Below are positions 43,903 to 53,926 of a stretch of DNA of 64,000 nucleotides, piece after piece (the stretch's first letter is position 1; every line of letters begins with the position of its first letter). The notes below the pieces were generated by a model that did no database searches, was not told the origin of the DNA, and was given only the letters and a program-made list of their open reading frames with translations. The translations under genes and the position numbers were made by a program. The stretch comes from Phycisphaerae bacterium (GTDB lineage: Bacteria > Planctomycetota > Phycisphaerae > SM23-33). Location of the stretch: positions 1 to 64,000 of the forward strand of contig JADHXQ010000010.1 of NCBI GenBank assembly GCA_016782885.1. The letters are read 5' to 3'.

Positions 43903-45126
43903 TCAGTGTCCCGCAACTTTCGCCATCTTGAAGACCGGCAGCAGCAGCGCCATGGCAATCCCGCCGACTATCAAACCCATTATGATAATCATTGCCGGTT
44001 CGATCATGTCGGTTATGGCCTTTACCGCAACTTTGAGATCCTCTTCGCAGAATCTCGCGACGCGATCCATGACCATACCGAGTTTACCCGACCTCTCGCC
44101 CGCGCTTATCATCTGGCAGACGTTTCCTGGAATCAGCGGGGAGTCCTTGAGCCCGTCGGAGAGGTTCGATCCCTCTTTGACACCGTCAGAGACTTTATCC
44201 CAGACGGCCTTGAAGTGCCGGTTTCCCGCCACCCGTGAAGTAATCTCGAGCCCTTCGATCATGCTGACTCCGGTGCTCACCATTACCGCGAGACATCGCA
44301 GCGATCTGGCGAGACACGCCTTGCGGAACATACCTCCCATTATGGGCATGCGTATACGAAATGTGTCCACTGCCTGCTGCCCGCCGGGTGTGCGCACGTA
44401 CATCACCAGACCAGTGATGCCAACTGCCAGGCCTCCGACGATGAAGGGCCAGTAGTCCGTGAACCCATGGCTTATCCCAAGCAGAACCCGCGTGGGAGCC
44501 GGAAGGACGGCCTTCTTACCGGCATAGATTTTCTCGAACTTGGGCAGTACGAACACAAGCAGGCAGATGATGATGACCAGACAGAACCCCAGCATGCAGG
44601 ACGGATATATCATGGCGCCCTTGATGCGTTTGCGCGTCTTTCGCTGCTCTTCCATGTAATCGCTGACTCGCTGGAGCATTGGCCCCATCGTGCCCGACGC
44701 CTCGGAAGCACGCATCAGCGAGACAAACAGCGTGTCGAATTGCCTGGGATGTTTGTCCAGCGCGTTGGAAAACTCCATACCGCCCTTGACGTCTTCCGAC
44801 ACCTCGGACAGGAGTTTCTTCAAACCGGTGTGGTCGCTCTGAGAGCCTATCATGTCCAGTGCTTCACTCAGGGGCACCCCGGTATCGACCATTACCGCCA
44901 ACTGGGCCGCGAAGAAGATCACGTCGTCTTTCTTGACCTTCTTGATTCCACCAAGCAGGGGCACTTCTTCACTGCTGTTCAACTGGGCGAAATCCTCCTG
45001 GACGGAAATAACCGTCTTTCCTTCGTCCTGAAGGGTGCGTGTGGCGTCTGAGACGTTATTGGCCTGGAGCGTACCGGTAGCGGCGCCCCCCCTTTCGTCT
45101 CGAACTTTATAGGCAAATTGCGGCAT
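43903..45126 (-). CDS. Type II secretion/type IV pilus inner-membrane protein GspF/PilC
   Basis: 407 aa with the usual two T2SSF domains (about 70-190 and 275-395) and three transmembrane helices (about 170-190, 220-240, 375-400). It starts [14 protein letters not shown], typical of the family. GspF/PilC is the inner-membrane platform that the ATPase turns to assemble pseudopilins. It is the last gene of the large minus-strand pilus locus and follows the ATPase by 29 bp. Confidence 0.93.
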   Translation of the reverse strand: MPQFAYKVRDERGGAATGTLQANNVSDATRTLQDEGKTVISVQEDFAQLNSSEEVPLLGGIKKVKKDDVIFFAAQLAVMVDTGVPLSEALDMIGSQSDHTGLKKLLSEVSEDVKGGMEFSNALDKHPRQFDTLFVSLMRASEASGTMGPMLQRVSDYMEEQRKTRKRIKGAMIYPSCMLGFCLVIIICLLVFVLPKFEKIYAGKKAVLPAPTRVLLGISHGFTDYWPFIVGGLAVGITGLVMYVRTPGGQQAVDTFRIRMPIMGGMFRKACLARSLRCLAVMVSTGVSMIEGLEITSRVAGNRHFKAVWDKVSDGVKEGSNLSDGLKDSPLIPGNVCQMISAGERSGKLGMVMDRVARFCEEDLKVAVKAITDMIEPAMIIIMGLIVGGIAMALLLPVFKMAKVAGH

Positions 45127-45155
45127 CGTTTTCCTCTGCGCTTAATGGCCTCACA

Positions 45156-46871
45156 TCATGCCGTCGTCACGCTCAATACTTCCTCAACGGTCGTGATTCC
45201 GGCTTTTACCTTTTCCATCCCGTCCTGTCTCAGTATCGTCATACCGCTTTCGATGGCGGCGGTGCGAATCTCATCGATTGAGACGTTCTGGCTGATTTTA
45301 TGTCGCAAATCGTCGGTAAGGACAAGCAGTTCGTATATGCCGATGCGCCCGGAGAAACCGGTTTTTCGGCATTTCGGGCAGCCCTTTCCCTGGTAGAACG
45401 TTTCCACCGAGCCGGCCATCTTTTCCACCGCGTGACGGATATTCTCCGGCGGATCGAACGGTTCCTTGCAGTTCGTGCATATTTTCCGCACCAGCCTTTG
45501 TGCCAGCACACCCACCAGTGAGGCGGCGACCAGGTATGGCTCGACTCCAACGTTCATGAGTCGCGTAATGGCGCCCGGGGCATTGTTGGTGTGGAGCGTC
45601 GAGAGCACCAGGTGTCCGGTCAGCGCGGCCTGGACGGCAATGCGTGCAGTTTCGTCGTCGCGGATCTCGCCGATCATCACGATGTCGGGGTCCTGCCTCA
45701 ACAGGCTGCGAAGCGAGGATGCAAACGAAAACCCGACCCGCTCGTTAACCTGAAACTGGTTTACGCCCTTCAGGTTGAACTCCACGGGATCCTCAACCGT
45801 GCAGATATTGACTTCGTCGGAGTTGAGTTCCTTCAGGACACTGTACAGCGTCGTGCTCTTTCCCGATCCTGTAGGCCCGGTAACCAGAACGATCCCGTTT
45901 GGCGCCGCGATGGTCTTTTGCCAGTTCTTGAGCATATCGTAGGTGAATCCCAGCTTTTCCAGGTTCACCATTATGCTTCTGTTGTCGATTACGCGAATGA
46001 CGATCTTCTCGCCATGCTGCCCCGGCATGGTCGAAACCCGCAGATCGATCGGGCGCCCGTCCATCATCACGTGGATACCGCCGTCCTGGGGCATACGGCG
46101 TTCGGCTATGTCAAGCCCCGCCATGATCTTGATTCGGCTCGATATCGCGGGCAGCATCTTGTACGGCGGTTTGATCTTCTCGTACAAGGCGCCGTCCACA
46201 CGATACCGTACGCGCAGGAAGTTCTCGTCGGGTTCGATGTGTATGTCGGAGGCGCATTCCCGGACGGCGTGAAAGACCAGATAGTTTACAAGCTTGATCA
46301 CCGGCGAGCCTTCGGCGGCCGCCTCCATGTCCGTTATGTCTTCGATCTTGTCTTCGACCAGGGACAACTCGCTGGCGTCAGACTCGTCGAATATCTCGTC
46401 GATAACGAACACATTGGCTGAAGGGAGGTGGTTCTCCAGCGTGGCGCTGATATCCTTCGCCGTTGCGCAAACGATGACCACTTCGCACCCGGTCAGGCGC
46501 TGGACTTCATCGACGAGGAATACGTTGGCCGGTTCGGTCACCGCCAGGACCAGGCGGTTGCGAATCTTGAACAGAGGCAGCACCGAGTGTTTTTCAAGGA
46601 ACTCCCTGGGAAGCAGTTCGATTGTCTTGGCGTCAGTGAGCTTCGGAGAAATGTGAGCGAAGGGTACTTCGCAGCCTTCCGCCAGGGCCTCCATGATCTG
46701 GTCTTCAGTACACAGGTTCAGTTGGATCATCACCTCGCCGAGCAACAAGGCGCCATCGGTGCCCCGCTGGTACTCCAGCGCGGCGGATACCTGCTCGTCG
46801 GTGAGTACGCCCCTGCGGATCAGGAGCTGCCCCAACTGGAGCTTTCTGGCTTTGGTAGGTGTACTGATCAC
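45156..46871 (-). CDS. GspE/PilB assembly ATPase with MshEN-type N-terminus
   Basis: 571 aa. The N-terminus contains two MshEN-like segments, LGQLLIRRGVLTDEQVSAALEYQ and LLGEVMIQLNLCTEDQIMEALAE, the type of fold that binds c-di-GMP in MshE. A hexameric ATPase core follows, with Walker A GPTGSGKST (332-340), the Asp box near EDPVEFNLKG, and Walker B MIGEIRDDETA. A tetracysteine zinc site (CTNC...GCPKCRKTGFSGR) near 480-515 is typical of GspE/PilB. It powers pilus or pseudopilus growth through GspF. Its neighbours STAS, HD-GYP and REC suggest second-messenger control. Confidence 0.95.
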   Translation of the reverse strand: MISTPTKARKLQLGQLLIRRGVLTDEQVSAALEYQRGTDGALLLGEVMIQLNLCTEDQIMEALAEGCEVPFAHISPKLTDAKTIELLPREFLEKHSVLPLFKIRNRLVLAVTEPANVFLVDEVQRLTGCEVVIVCATAKDISATLENHLPSANVFVIDEIFDESDASELSLVEDKIEDITDMEAAAEGSPVIKLVNYLVFHAVRECASDIHIEPDENFLRVRYRVDGALYEKIKPPYKMLPAISSRIKIMAGLDIAERRMPQDGGIHVMMDGRPIDLRVSTMPGQHGEKIVIRVIDNRSIMVNLEKLGFTYDMLKNWQKTIAAPNGIVLVTGPTGSGKSTTLYSVLKELNSDEVNICTVEDPVEFNLKGVNQFQVNERVGFSFASSLRSLLRQDPDIVMIGEIRDDETARIAVQAALTGHLVLSTLHTNNAPGAITRLMNVGVEPYLVAASLVGVLAQRLVRKICTNCKEPFDPPENIRHAVEKMAGSVETFYQGKGCPKCRKTGFSGRIGIYELLVLTDDLRHKISQNVSIDEIRTAAIESGMTILRQDGMEKVKAGITTVEEVLSVTTA

Positions 46872-46895
46872 TGTGCGGCGGCCTCTCTTTGCTGC

Positions 46896-47237
46896 TTAAG
46901 CACGCGCTACTCTCACCGCGTCATTGGTGTCGCTGAACATTTCGAATACCAGATCGAGCCGCGTCATTTCCAGGATCTTGGCGACATTTTGGTCGCACCT
47001 GGCCAATCGCACCTGCCCGAACTTCTCGTGCAGTGAATCCTGCAGGTCCAGCAGGTATTCGAGTACGACTGAATCGACGAACGTGATTTCCTCCATGTCC
47101 ACAATAACATCGACTATTGCGTCTTCCATGAGTTGGTGGTCCACCGCTTCTTTGAACGCGCTGAGCGTATCCTCGGTAAGCTCGCCCTTGGGCTTCAGGA
47201 TGACCGCGTGTCCGTAATCTTCAACCGGTATGCTCAT
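46896..47237 (-). CDS. STAS domain protein (anti-sigma factor antagonist-like)
   Basis: 113 aa. The single STAS domain contains the conserved loop FVDSVVLEYLL (about 50-60), so the Ser used for phosphorylation in SpoIIAA-type proteins is present. Such proteins relay a signal by binding or releasing a partner kinase. No cognate SpoIIAB-like kinase is adjacent, though a sensor kinase lies two genes away. Its start overlaps the HD-GYP stop by 4 bp. Confidence 0.88.
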   Translation of the reverse strand: MSIPVEDYGHAVILKPKGELTEDTLSAFKEAVDHQLMEDAIVDVIVDMEEITFVDSVVLEYLLDLQDSLHEKFGQVRLARCDQNVAKILEMTRLDLVFEMFSDTNDAVRVARA

Positions 47238-48901
47238 ATTGTCGTACTCCCGGCGTCGTCACACAGCACGACGGTTTCGGCGGGCATGTGCAGTTCGTCC
47301 AGCAGCGCCTCGATATCCCACGACAGGAATTCCGCGACCAATGAACGATCGAACTGCAGACCGGCGTTGTCTTCTATCTCTTTGCGAACGACATCAACAG
47401 GCAGAACCTTTCTATAGATTCGGTCGGAGGTCATTGCATCGAAGCTGTCGGCCAGCCCCACTATCAGGGAGTCCATGGACAACTCGTCGGCAGTGAATCC
47501 GTTTGGATACCCCTTACCGTCGAGGCGCTCGTGATGACAGAGAATGCCCGGAATAATATCGTCAAGCTGCCGGATTCCACCCAGTATCTTTGCGCCGAGA
47601 AGCGGGTGGCTCTTCATCTGGGTGTATTCATCATCGGTAAGTTTTCCGGCCTTGCAGAGCACGGCTTCGGGTACGCCGATCTTACCAATGTCGTGCAGCA
47701 GACCGGCAAGGTAGATCCGGTGAACGCGTTCGGCGTCGAACCCGACTTTTTCGGCCAGGCGGCGCGAAATAAAAGCCACCCTCCGCGAATGACCGCACGT
47801 GTAGGGATCCTTGGCGTCAATGGTGGCAGACAGAGCGTGCAACACGCCCATCAGCAGGTCCTGGAGGTCGCCGTAGAGGCGGCTGTTAGCCAGGAAAACC
47901 GCCGACTGGTTTCCGATCGAACCCAGGAGCTTCAGGTCGACACTGTCGAATTCCCGACCGAGTTTGTCTATGCCCATCAGGATCCCACAGGGCGGTCCGT
48001 CGGTAATAAGAGGCACCGATACGATCCTGCCGACCTGCCCGTCGGGCCATTGATCCTCTTCGTGCTGGAAGTGATTGTCCACAACACCGCGATTGTCGCT
48101 ACCGAATCGCGGGACCATGTATTTCGACGCCAGTAGAGCCAATTCGTTGTCGTCGAGCCCGCATCCACCGGCCACCACGACCATCACATCTTCGGTCGCG
48201 GAGCTTCTGATATTCGGATAGACTATTGCCACCGCGGCACTTACACCCATAACCTCCACGAGTTCTTCACAAACGTTCTGCAAATAGCCCTTTGGGCGTT
48301 GGGTAAGCTGCATGGAACCGCTGATACGATAGACCAGGGACAGTTCCTCGTAGGTAGCCGCCAGATTGTTCGAGAGCGTGGCGAGTTCGTCGGTGCTGGT
48401 GTAGCAGGCCATTTCGGCGCCCAACATCTGTTCGAGCAGTCCAGTGAGTTGTTGGGGAGATATCCCCGCGAGATCACAGGCTTCCCGCCCAAGCCTGGTC
48501 ATAAACTCTCGGTCCAACTGCATCTTGTCGCATATCCGTGCCAGGCGTTCTTCGTCCAGCATCCCCGCTTGGGGCATACACGCCACGACCGAACCGATAA
48601 CTCTCCGCCGGCGTTTGACAGGTAGAGCGACAACCGAACATCCAACCTCGGAGGTGGCGAACTGGGGGGCCTTCTTTTCGCATGCGCTTGCAGCCGCCGC
48701 GGTGACAGCAGAGCAGGATTTGTCGTCGCCGCAGATCATCCGGCAGAACTCGCATGGCGGTTCCGATCGTCCGACAACCGTTTCTTCGTCATCGCGCACC
48801 GAGAGGTTGATCCCCAGGTCCGACAGGCGGACGCTGAGGTTCCGGGCAATCCTCTCGAGCATTGCGTTATGACGCAATTGGGTTGTCTTCATCAAGTCCA
48901 T
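47234..48901 (-). CDS. HD-GYP cyclic di-GMP phosphodiesterase with PocR- and GAF-like sensors
   Basis: 555 aa. The N-terminal 160 residues contain clustered Cys (EPPCEFCRMICG, EVGCSV) as in PocR-type sensory domains that bind ligands or metal. A GAF-like domain (about 185-345) follows. The catalytic HD-GYP domain (about 350-530) is intact: HDIGKIG, a later His in KSHPLLG, HHERLDGKGYP and LADSFDAMTSDRIYR. Such enzymes hydrolyse c-di-GMP to pGpG or GMP and act on motility, biofilm and pilus systems. Position within the pilus locus suggests local control of the MshEN-type ATPase. Confidence 0.92.
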   Translation of the reverse strand: MDLMKTTQLRHNAMLERIARNLSVRLSDLGINLSVRDDEETVVGRSEPPCEFCRMICGDDKSCSAVTAAAASACEKKAPQFATSEVGCSVVALPVKRRRRVIGSVVACMPQAGMLDEERLARICDKMQLDREFMTRLGREACDLAGISPQQLTGLLEQMLGAEMACYTSTDELATLSNNLAATYEELSLVYRISGSMQLTQRPKGYLQNVCEELVEVMGVSAAVAIVYPNIRSSATEDVMVVVAGGCGLDDNELALLASKYMVPRFGSDNRGVVDNHFQHEEDQWPDGQVGRIVSVPLITDGPPCGILMGIDKLGREFDSVDLKLLGSIGNQSAVFLANSRLYGDLQDLLMGVLHALSATIDAKDPYTCGHSRRVAFISRRLAEKVGFDAERVHRIYLAGLLHDIGKIGVPEAVLCKAGKLTDDEYTQMKSHPLLGAKILGGIRQLDDIIPGILCHHERLDGKGYPNGFTADELSMDSLIVGLADSFDAMTSDRIYRKVLPVDVVRKEIEDNAGLQFDRSLVAEFLSWDIEALLDELHMPAETVVLCDDAGSTTI

Positions 48902-48907
48902 GCGGTA

Positions 48908-49300
48908 TTATGCTCCGACCGTTGCTTCCTGGGCCTCACCAACAAGTTCGACGACCTTGCCGAGCACTTCTCGCGGCGAGAACGGTTTGGCCAGCACGGC
49001 CGATATTCCCGCTTCGATCATCTCGGCGGGCTCGACGTCAAATCCCCTTGCGGTGAGCATCATAGCCGGGATGTCCTTCGTGCTCTCCGACTGCCTCAGG
49101 GCCTTGCAGAGCTCAACACCGCTCATGTAGGGCATCTGGTAGTCGGTAATCAGCATATCGGGGGGATCGGCCTGGCAGTGTTCCAATGCTTCCTCGCCGT
49201 CCTCGGCGGTCTGCACGTCGTATCCCGCATTAGTGAGCTTCATTGAAACCACGTGCAGGATGTGCGCCTCGTCATCCGCTACAACTATCCTTTTACTCAT
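48908..49300 (-). CDS. Single-domain response regulator (CheY-like)
   Basis: 130 aa from the ATG at 49300 (MSKRIVVADDEAHIL). The receiver motifs are complete: the acidic pair DDE, the phospho-acceptor Asp in MLITDYQMPYMSG, the Thr in MMLTARG, and the Lys in VLAKPFSPREVLG. There is no output domain, so it likely works by binding a partner. The adjacent histidine kinase is the obvious phosphate donor and the HD-GYP protein (7 bp downstream) a possible target. Confidence 0.95.
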   Translation of the reverse strand: MSKRIVVADDEAHILHVVSMKLTNAGYDVQTAEDGEEALEHCQADPPDMLITDYQMPYMSGVELCKALRQSESTKDIPAMMLTARGFDVEPAEMIEAGISAVLAKPFSPREVLGKVVELVGEAQEATVGA

Positions 49301-49353
49301 TGCTCCATTCCTGTTAATTGTGTTGCATCTGTTTCCTTGTTTCCCACCGCGGA

Positions 49354-50796
49354 TCAACTCAAGACCGGTAGTTCAAAGCTGAAGGTGCTCCCCTGACCTT
49401 CCTCAGAAGTTACCGAAAGTTCACCGTTGTGGACGCTCTCGACAATATGTTTAACCAGCGTAAGGCCCAGGCCCGTTCCTTTTGCGAGCTTCTTGTTGGC
49501 ATTTACGCGGTAGAATTTCTCGAAAATATGCGGGAGATCGGCTTCGGGAATCCCCGCGCCGCTGTCAGCAACGCTGCACACGGCTACACCGCGCTTTTCG
49601 TCAACCGATACTTCCACGATTATCTTTCCGCCGTTTGGCGTATATTTTATGGCGTTGGACACGAGATTCATCGCGGCCTGGTAGATCATGTCCTGGTCCG
49701 CTTCAACCTGGTAGAAAACCGGCGCCAGGCGTTCCTCCAGTTCGAGGTCTTTGAGTTTCGCCTGGGGTGCCGCAACGTTGAGAACGCGCTTGACCACACT
49801 GGTGAGGCTGACCGGTTCGCGGACAACTTTTACCACTCCCGATTCGATTCGAGATATGTTCAGTATGTTCTCAATAAGGCGATGCAGGCGATCGGTCTCG
49901 CCGGAGATAATCTCGTAGAAATCGCGCTTGGTCTGCTCGTCTTCGGCCTCACCGTCGATAAGCATCTCGATGTAGGCCTTGATCGAGGCCAGAGGAGTCT
50001 TCAACTCGTGAGAGACGTTTGAAACGAAGTCCGTCTTCGTCCTCGCGATTTCCTTCTCGCGAGTTATGTCGTGCAGGACGGCAACTACGCCCGAAACCTC
50101 GTCGTTTGAAGCCGTGACGCAACTGAGGGTGACAGTAAAGGTCTTGGAATCACCGTTCTTGTCGATACTGTGCTCGACGATCTTGCGCCTGGAACTGCGG
50201 CTGTGGTTGCGAGTTTCACGGATCAACCGCACCAGGCTGCCGTCTGAGAATATCCGATCGATGTTCTTGCGCAGTGAAGTATTGAGCTTGAAGCCCAGCA
50301 GTTCCTCGGCCGCTTCGTTGGCGAGGACAAGTTCATCGAACCGGTTAGTGACGATCACCGCGTCGGAAATCGAAAAGATGATCGCTTCGGTGTGGTGCTT
50401 CTCGGCCGAGGCGATCCGGCTTTGTATTTGAAGTTCGCGTTTTTCGCTGCGGAGCGTATCGAGCTCTTCCTGCGTATTGGTCAGCAGTTTGTTCAGGGGA
50501 ACGGTCACCTCGTTCAATTCGTTGTTTCCACGAACCATGACCATCCCGACCTCGCCGGTGCGAGCCATATCGCCGATTTGCCTGGAAACCTCCGCCATCG
50601 CCCGGTGCATACTTCGCCAGAAAACCAGAAGCATCAGTATCGTCAAGGCGGCAATCAGGGCCAGCACGAGATAGTTCAGACTGGACGACAGCACGCCATG
50701 GCCCTTCATAGCCATCGTGGTGGCGTAATACGCCGCACTGGCTCCCATCAGAACCAGGGCTATCGTTGTCAGTCCTAATCGTTTCGCGGTAGTCAC
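49354..50796 (-). CDS. Membrane sensor histidine kinase (HAMP-like, PAS, HisKA, HATPase)
   Basis: 480 aa. Two transmembrane helices (about 8-25 and 40-58) enclose a very short loop, so any external sensing domain is minimal. A HAMP-like linker (about 60-115), a PAS domain (about 130-250, ISDAVIVTNRFDELVLANEAA), the HisKA box FVSNVSHELKTPLASIKAY with the phospho-His (about 263), and the ATP lid motifs NLVSNAIKYTP, DSGAGIPEADLPHIFEKFY and GTGLGLTLVKHIVE follow. Resembles PhoR/WalK-type kinases. It lies 53 bp from the response regulator gene. Confidence 0.95.
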   Translation of the reverse strand: MTTAKRLGLTTIALVLMGASAAYYATTMAMKGHGVLSSSLNYLVLALIAALTILMLLVFWRSMHRAMAEVSRQIGDMARTGEVGMVMVRGNNELNEVTVPLNKLLTNTQEELDTLRSEKRELQIQSRIASAEKHHTEAIIFSISDAVIVTNRFDELVLANEAAEELLGFKLNTSLRKNIDRIFSDGSLVRLIRETRNHSRSSRRKIVEHSIDKNGDSKTFTVTLSCVTASNDEVSGVVAVLHDITREKEIARTKTDFVSNVSHELKTPLASIKAYIEMLIDGEAEDEQTKRDFYEIISGETDRLHRLIENILNISRIESGVVKVVREPVSLTSVVKRVLNVAAPQAKLKDLELEERLAPVFYQVEADQDMIYQAAMNLVSNAIKYTPNGGKIIVEVSVDEKRGVAVCSVADSGAGIPEADLPHIFEKFYRVNANKKLAKGTGLGLTLVKHIVESVHNGELSVTSEEGQGSTFSFELPVLS

Positions 50797-50866
50797 TTTA
50801 TCCTCCTGGCCTCTCGCAAGCCGCCCCCGGGGGGGGCGCGGTATTCATGCCGCCGGCTTTCCTTCG

Positions 50867-51487
50867 TTACTCCATGGTCAAGGTGACCGTGAATCCTTCT
50901 TTCTCCAGAACACAAACCTGAGAACCGATCTTTACCACGCGAAACCCGTTGATCGCACCATCGAGTCCGAGCACAGTACCATTGATAATCGCAATTGGAA
51001 CGCGACCGGTAATCATGCTCTCGAGGTGAAGTTCGGCGCCCTGTTTCCGGATGAGTTCTTTCTTGCGTTCGAGTTCCGCCTCCCGCTTGTTTTGCCCGGT
51101 TTCGACAACGTTCACATTGCCCTTCACGTCAGCGGTCTTCTTTTTAATCCGCGGAAAAAGCGACGGGTCCGGCATGAATATATCGCGGGTAATCTTCTTC
51201 CTCCTGGTGAAGCCTTTGGCCTCTTTTATTGTGGGGTTCATGGCGGTAATAGTCCGGGCATTGGTGTTTCCCGCTGCCGGAACCATCGGCGGTCCCCCAG
51301 TCGCCATGGCCGCGGGATTGGGCGCCGCGGAAACATCTTGCGGAGAACCCTTCAGCAGCATCTTACCGACAAAGAACACCGCCACCAGCAACAGCGATAC
51401 CAGAATGACGGCCTTTTTCTTGTCGCGCGCCATTTCCGCGACCAACCGCTTTTTAAACATCGCTATACTGTTGTTTTGCCGGGTCAT
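50867..51487 (-). CDS. PilP/GspC-like pilus assembly component
   Basis: 206 aa. One transmembrane helix (about 26-46) leaves a short cytoplasmic and a longer periplasmic part. After a Pro/Gly/Ala linker and a charged region (about 130-150), the last 55 residues (ITGRVPIAIINGTVLGLDGAI, FRVVKIG, EGFTVTLTM) resemble the beta domain of GspC/PulC and PilP that contacts the secretin. Identification rests on its topology and its place after PilM-PilN-PilO. The secretin itself is not in the window. Confidence 0.7.
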   Translation of the reverse strand: MTRQNNSIAMFKKRLVAEMARDKKKAVILVSLLLVAVFFVGKMLLKGSPQDVSAAPNPAAMATGGPPMVPAAGNTNARTITAMNPTIKEAKGFTRRKKITRDIFMPDPSLFPRIKKKTADVKGNVNVVETGQNKREAELERKKELIRKQGAELHLESMITGRVPIAIINGTVLGLDGAINGFRVVKIGSQVCVLEKEGFTVTLTME

Positions 51488-51535
51488 TTTCTATTTCTCC
51501 GCCAGTCTCTGAAAACCACGTAAACAACGGTGGTA

Positions 51536-52087
51536 TCAACTCTCCGCGAAGTAGATGTTCAACTGCAATTCGATGTCCAGTCCTGAGTCGTCATGGTTGT
51601 CTCTGTCGTCCTTTTCGGGCTTCTTCGTGATCTTGAGCTTCTGTATCCTTGTAAGCCTCTTCATCTCGTCGATTCGCTTGAAGAACTCGACGCTGGTGAG
51701 ATAGGAACCCTTGAATTGCATGATGATCGGCAGGGTGTGGAACAGCTCCTCCCGTGTCGGGCTTCCCGGCTCGATCAGTTGATCGGAGAATTTCTCATCA
51801 CCCAGGTAGCCTGACAGCTCTTTCAGGAAACCGCCGAGTTCCTGGCGGACGGGCAAACGCTGGTCGAAGTTCTTGTAACGCGCCCGCATCGCACCTACCT
51901 GCTTGACCAACTCGGGCACGATCGCAACGGTCTGCCCCTGCATCTTCAAAGACGCTTTGCCCGCCGTTATCCTTGCCTTGAGGTCGTCAAGCTTCCCGCA
52001 TTGACCGCGATAGACAAACAGCACGGCGCCCGCGACCATCGCGGCGAGTATTCCCAGGACTATAAAGGTGTCTTTTCCAAATTGCAT
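51536..52087 (-). CDS. PilO-like pilus assembly protein
   Basis: 183 aa. A single N-terminal transmembrane helix (about 9-25), a coiled coil (about 28-75) and a ferredoxin-like C-terminal domain (FKGSYLTSVEFFKRIDEMKRLTRIQKL, split here; IELQLNIYF at the end). PilO forms a heterodimer with PilN in the alignment complex that bridges inner platform and secretin. It starts directly after the PilN stop. Assignment is by topology and gene order. Confidence 0.82.
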   Translation of the reverse strand: MQFGKDTFIVLGILAAMVAGAVLFVYRGQCGKLDDLKARITAGKASLKMQGQTVAIVPELVKQVGAMRARYKNFDQRLPVRQELGGFLKELSGYLGDEKFSDQLIEPGSPTREELFHTLPIIMQFKGSYLTSVEFFKRIDEMKRLTRIQKLKITKKPEKDDRDNHDDSGLDIELQLNIYFAES

Positions 52088-52732
52088 CTATTGGGACTCC
52101 TCGTCGCGAGCCACAAAGCAGCTCACCTGGAACTCCTTGGCTGTCTTCTCACGGAACTTGATGTTCTTGGCGTAACCCATGTCCACTTCCTCGAACAACG
52201 GACTGGCCGACAGATCCGCTATGAAATTCGCGACGTCAACGTTGTTAGGACTCAGGCCCGTTATTGTCAGCTTCAGGCGGTTAATAGTCTTTGTCCTGTC
52301 CTTGCCCGGACGTCTGGAGCCCGCGACGGTCGGAGCCCCGCCGGACGCGGGCTGGAGCTTCAATGTAACGGCCATGGCGTCCAGTTCAAAACTCGTCAGC
52401 GACATGCTTTTCGGTAGTATTCCCCCAAGTTCACTGAGAATGTCCATCGCGTTGATCCTGCTGCCCAGGCGGGTGTCTATTTTGTGCTTTATCATCAGAT
52501 CCGAGAGCTGCTTCTGCAGGCCGTACATCGTTTCGATCTGCCTGGTCATGCTGGACGATTGGTTGTCGATAAAGCTCATTTGCGCCTCGGCGCGCCCGAT
52601 GCGTTCCTCGTTGAAATATCCCAGTCCGATAAGCGCGGCGGTCATTATCGCCATCAGGTATCCCTGGCGGATGAGGCGCGCGCGCATTGCGCGCTGAACA
52701 GTGAGGCGTTCAGGCAGAAAGTCGACGGTCAT
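52088..52732 (-). CDS. PilN-like pilus assembly protein
   Basis: 214 aa. The cytoplasmic N-terminus DFLPERLTVQRAMRARLIRQ resembles the PilN motif that binds PilM (INLLPWR/E type). A transmembrane helix (about 25-40) and a coiled coil follow, then a ferredoxin-like domain with LKLTITGLSPNNVDVANFIADLSASPLF (split) typical of PilN. Overlaps the PilM gene by 23 bp. Confidence 0.85.
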   Translation of the reverse strand: MTVDFLPERLTVQRAMRARLIRQGYLMAIMTAALIGLGYFNEERIGRAEAQMSFIDNQSSSMTRQIETMYGLQKQLSDLMIKHKIDTRLGSRINAMDILSELGGILPKSMSLTSFELDAMAVTLKLQPASGGAPTVAGSRRPGKDRTKTINRLKLTITGLSPNNVDVANFIADLSASPLFEEVDMGYAKNIKFREKTAKEFQVSCFVARDEESQ

Positions 52733-53882
52733 CTTTGGCCTCCTTTCCGTGAGGGGCTATATCCTGATCGCGCATCGCCATGCCTGAAGCCACCGCCCAT
52801 TCGCACATCGGCATCCCGCGGCCCATACCAATTGCCACGCGCGAAACGTCAATTCCGCGCAGCGGTTGGGCTATGTGGCATTCAATCCCGAGGTTATCGG
52901 TCAACAGTTCCGTAACGGCCGGATCGTACACTTCCCCTCCCGCCATCAACACGGTGTTCGGCCTGAGCCCGCGGAATGTCACGCTGCAGTACCTCAGGCA
53001 GAGCGCGATTTCCCTGGCAAGTTCTTCGACCTTTCCGCGGACCGCGTCGCGGATTGTCCAGTCAACGTCGCTGCGGACTTCTTCGGATTCATCGTGGTCG
53101 GACTTGCGGTTACCGCCGAGCGATTTCGCGTGTTCCTGCATTACCCGGGCCCTGAGTTCGATCGCGTCGGCGAGGTCGAGGTTCAACTGCGCCGCGACGG
53201 CTTCGTCAAACTCCCGCCCGCCGATATCGATAACCTTGATAAACACCACCTGGCGCCCGCGCGCGACAACCACGCGGGTCGCCCTGGTTCCCATGTCGAG
53301 GATTACCGAGACGGTATCCTGGTCAGCCAGCCGCCTCAGCGAGCGCTGCGCCATCCTGAATACAGCCAGCGGTTCGGGGTATATGTGCTCGGGTTCAAGC
53401 CCCGAGGCGCTGAGTATACCCAGGTGATCTGCGATCGCCTTCTCTGAAGCCGCCAGCATGATAATCTCGCTGCGCGTTTCGGCGCCGCTTCGCACTTGTC
53501 CGGCGTTCACGTATTTGAGTCGATCGGGAACCACGTCAAAGGCGAAGCGGTCCTGGGCCTCCCATTGCAGCGCCTTCTCTATTTCCTGCCTGGAGGTGCT
53601 CTGGAGACGCACGTTCTTTATGTCCACGTCCACGCCCGACAGAGACGAAACGCTCCTGCGCCCGCGAAAATCGCCCCTGCGGAGTATCTCGCGGACCGCC
53701 CCCACGATCATCTCGGACCGCTGCTCGGCATCGCTGACGACAGCCGGGAACCGCCACTGCCCGCACGCACGCGCAATCAGCGAGCCGGCGGCCTCATCAA
53801 GTTGCAGAACCTTGATGCTGTTGGCGCCGATGTCCAGCGCGATCGGCCAGCGTTCTTTTCGCCGCAAGAATTTCATCGTCAT
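52710..53882 (-). CDS. pilM: PilM-like actin-fold pilus assembly ATPase
   Basis: 390 aa from the ATG at 53882 (or 53876, two codons later). FtsA/actin-fold motifs are visible: ALDIGANSIKVLQL near the start, VSVILDMGTRATRVVVARG near the second domain, and NTVLMAGGEVYDP in the phosphate/adenosine region. PilM sits on the cytoplasmic face and holds PilN by its N-terminus. It opens the PilMNO-PilP segment of the locus. Confidence 0.88.
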   Translation of the reverse strand: MTMKFLRRKERWPIALDIGANSIKVLQLDEAAGSLIARACGQWRFPAVVSDAEQRSEMIVGAVREILRRGDFRGRRSVSSLSGVDVDIKNVRLQSTSRQEIEKALQWEAQDRFAFDVVPDRLKYVNAGQVRSGAETRSEIIMLAASEKAIADHLGILSASGLEPEHIYPEPLAVFRMAQRSLRRLADQDTVSVILDMGTRATRVVVARGRQVVFIKVIDIGGREFDEAVAAQLNLDLADAIELRARVMQEHAKSLGGNRKSDHDESEEVRSDVDWTIRDAVRGKVEELAREIALCLRYCSVTFRGLRPNTVLMAGGEVYDPAVTELLTDNLGIECHIAQPLRGIDVSRVAIGMGRGMPMCEWAVASGMAMRDQDIAPHGKEAKDDRRLSA

Positions 53883-53926
53883 TCTCGCCTCTCTTCCAGA
53901 CAATCATGCCCGCAATCGGGCAAAAG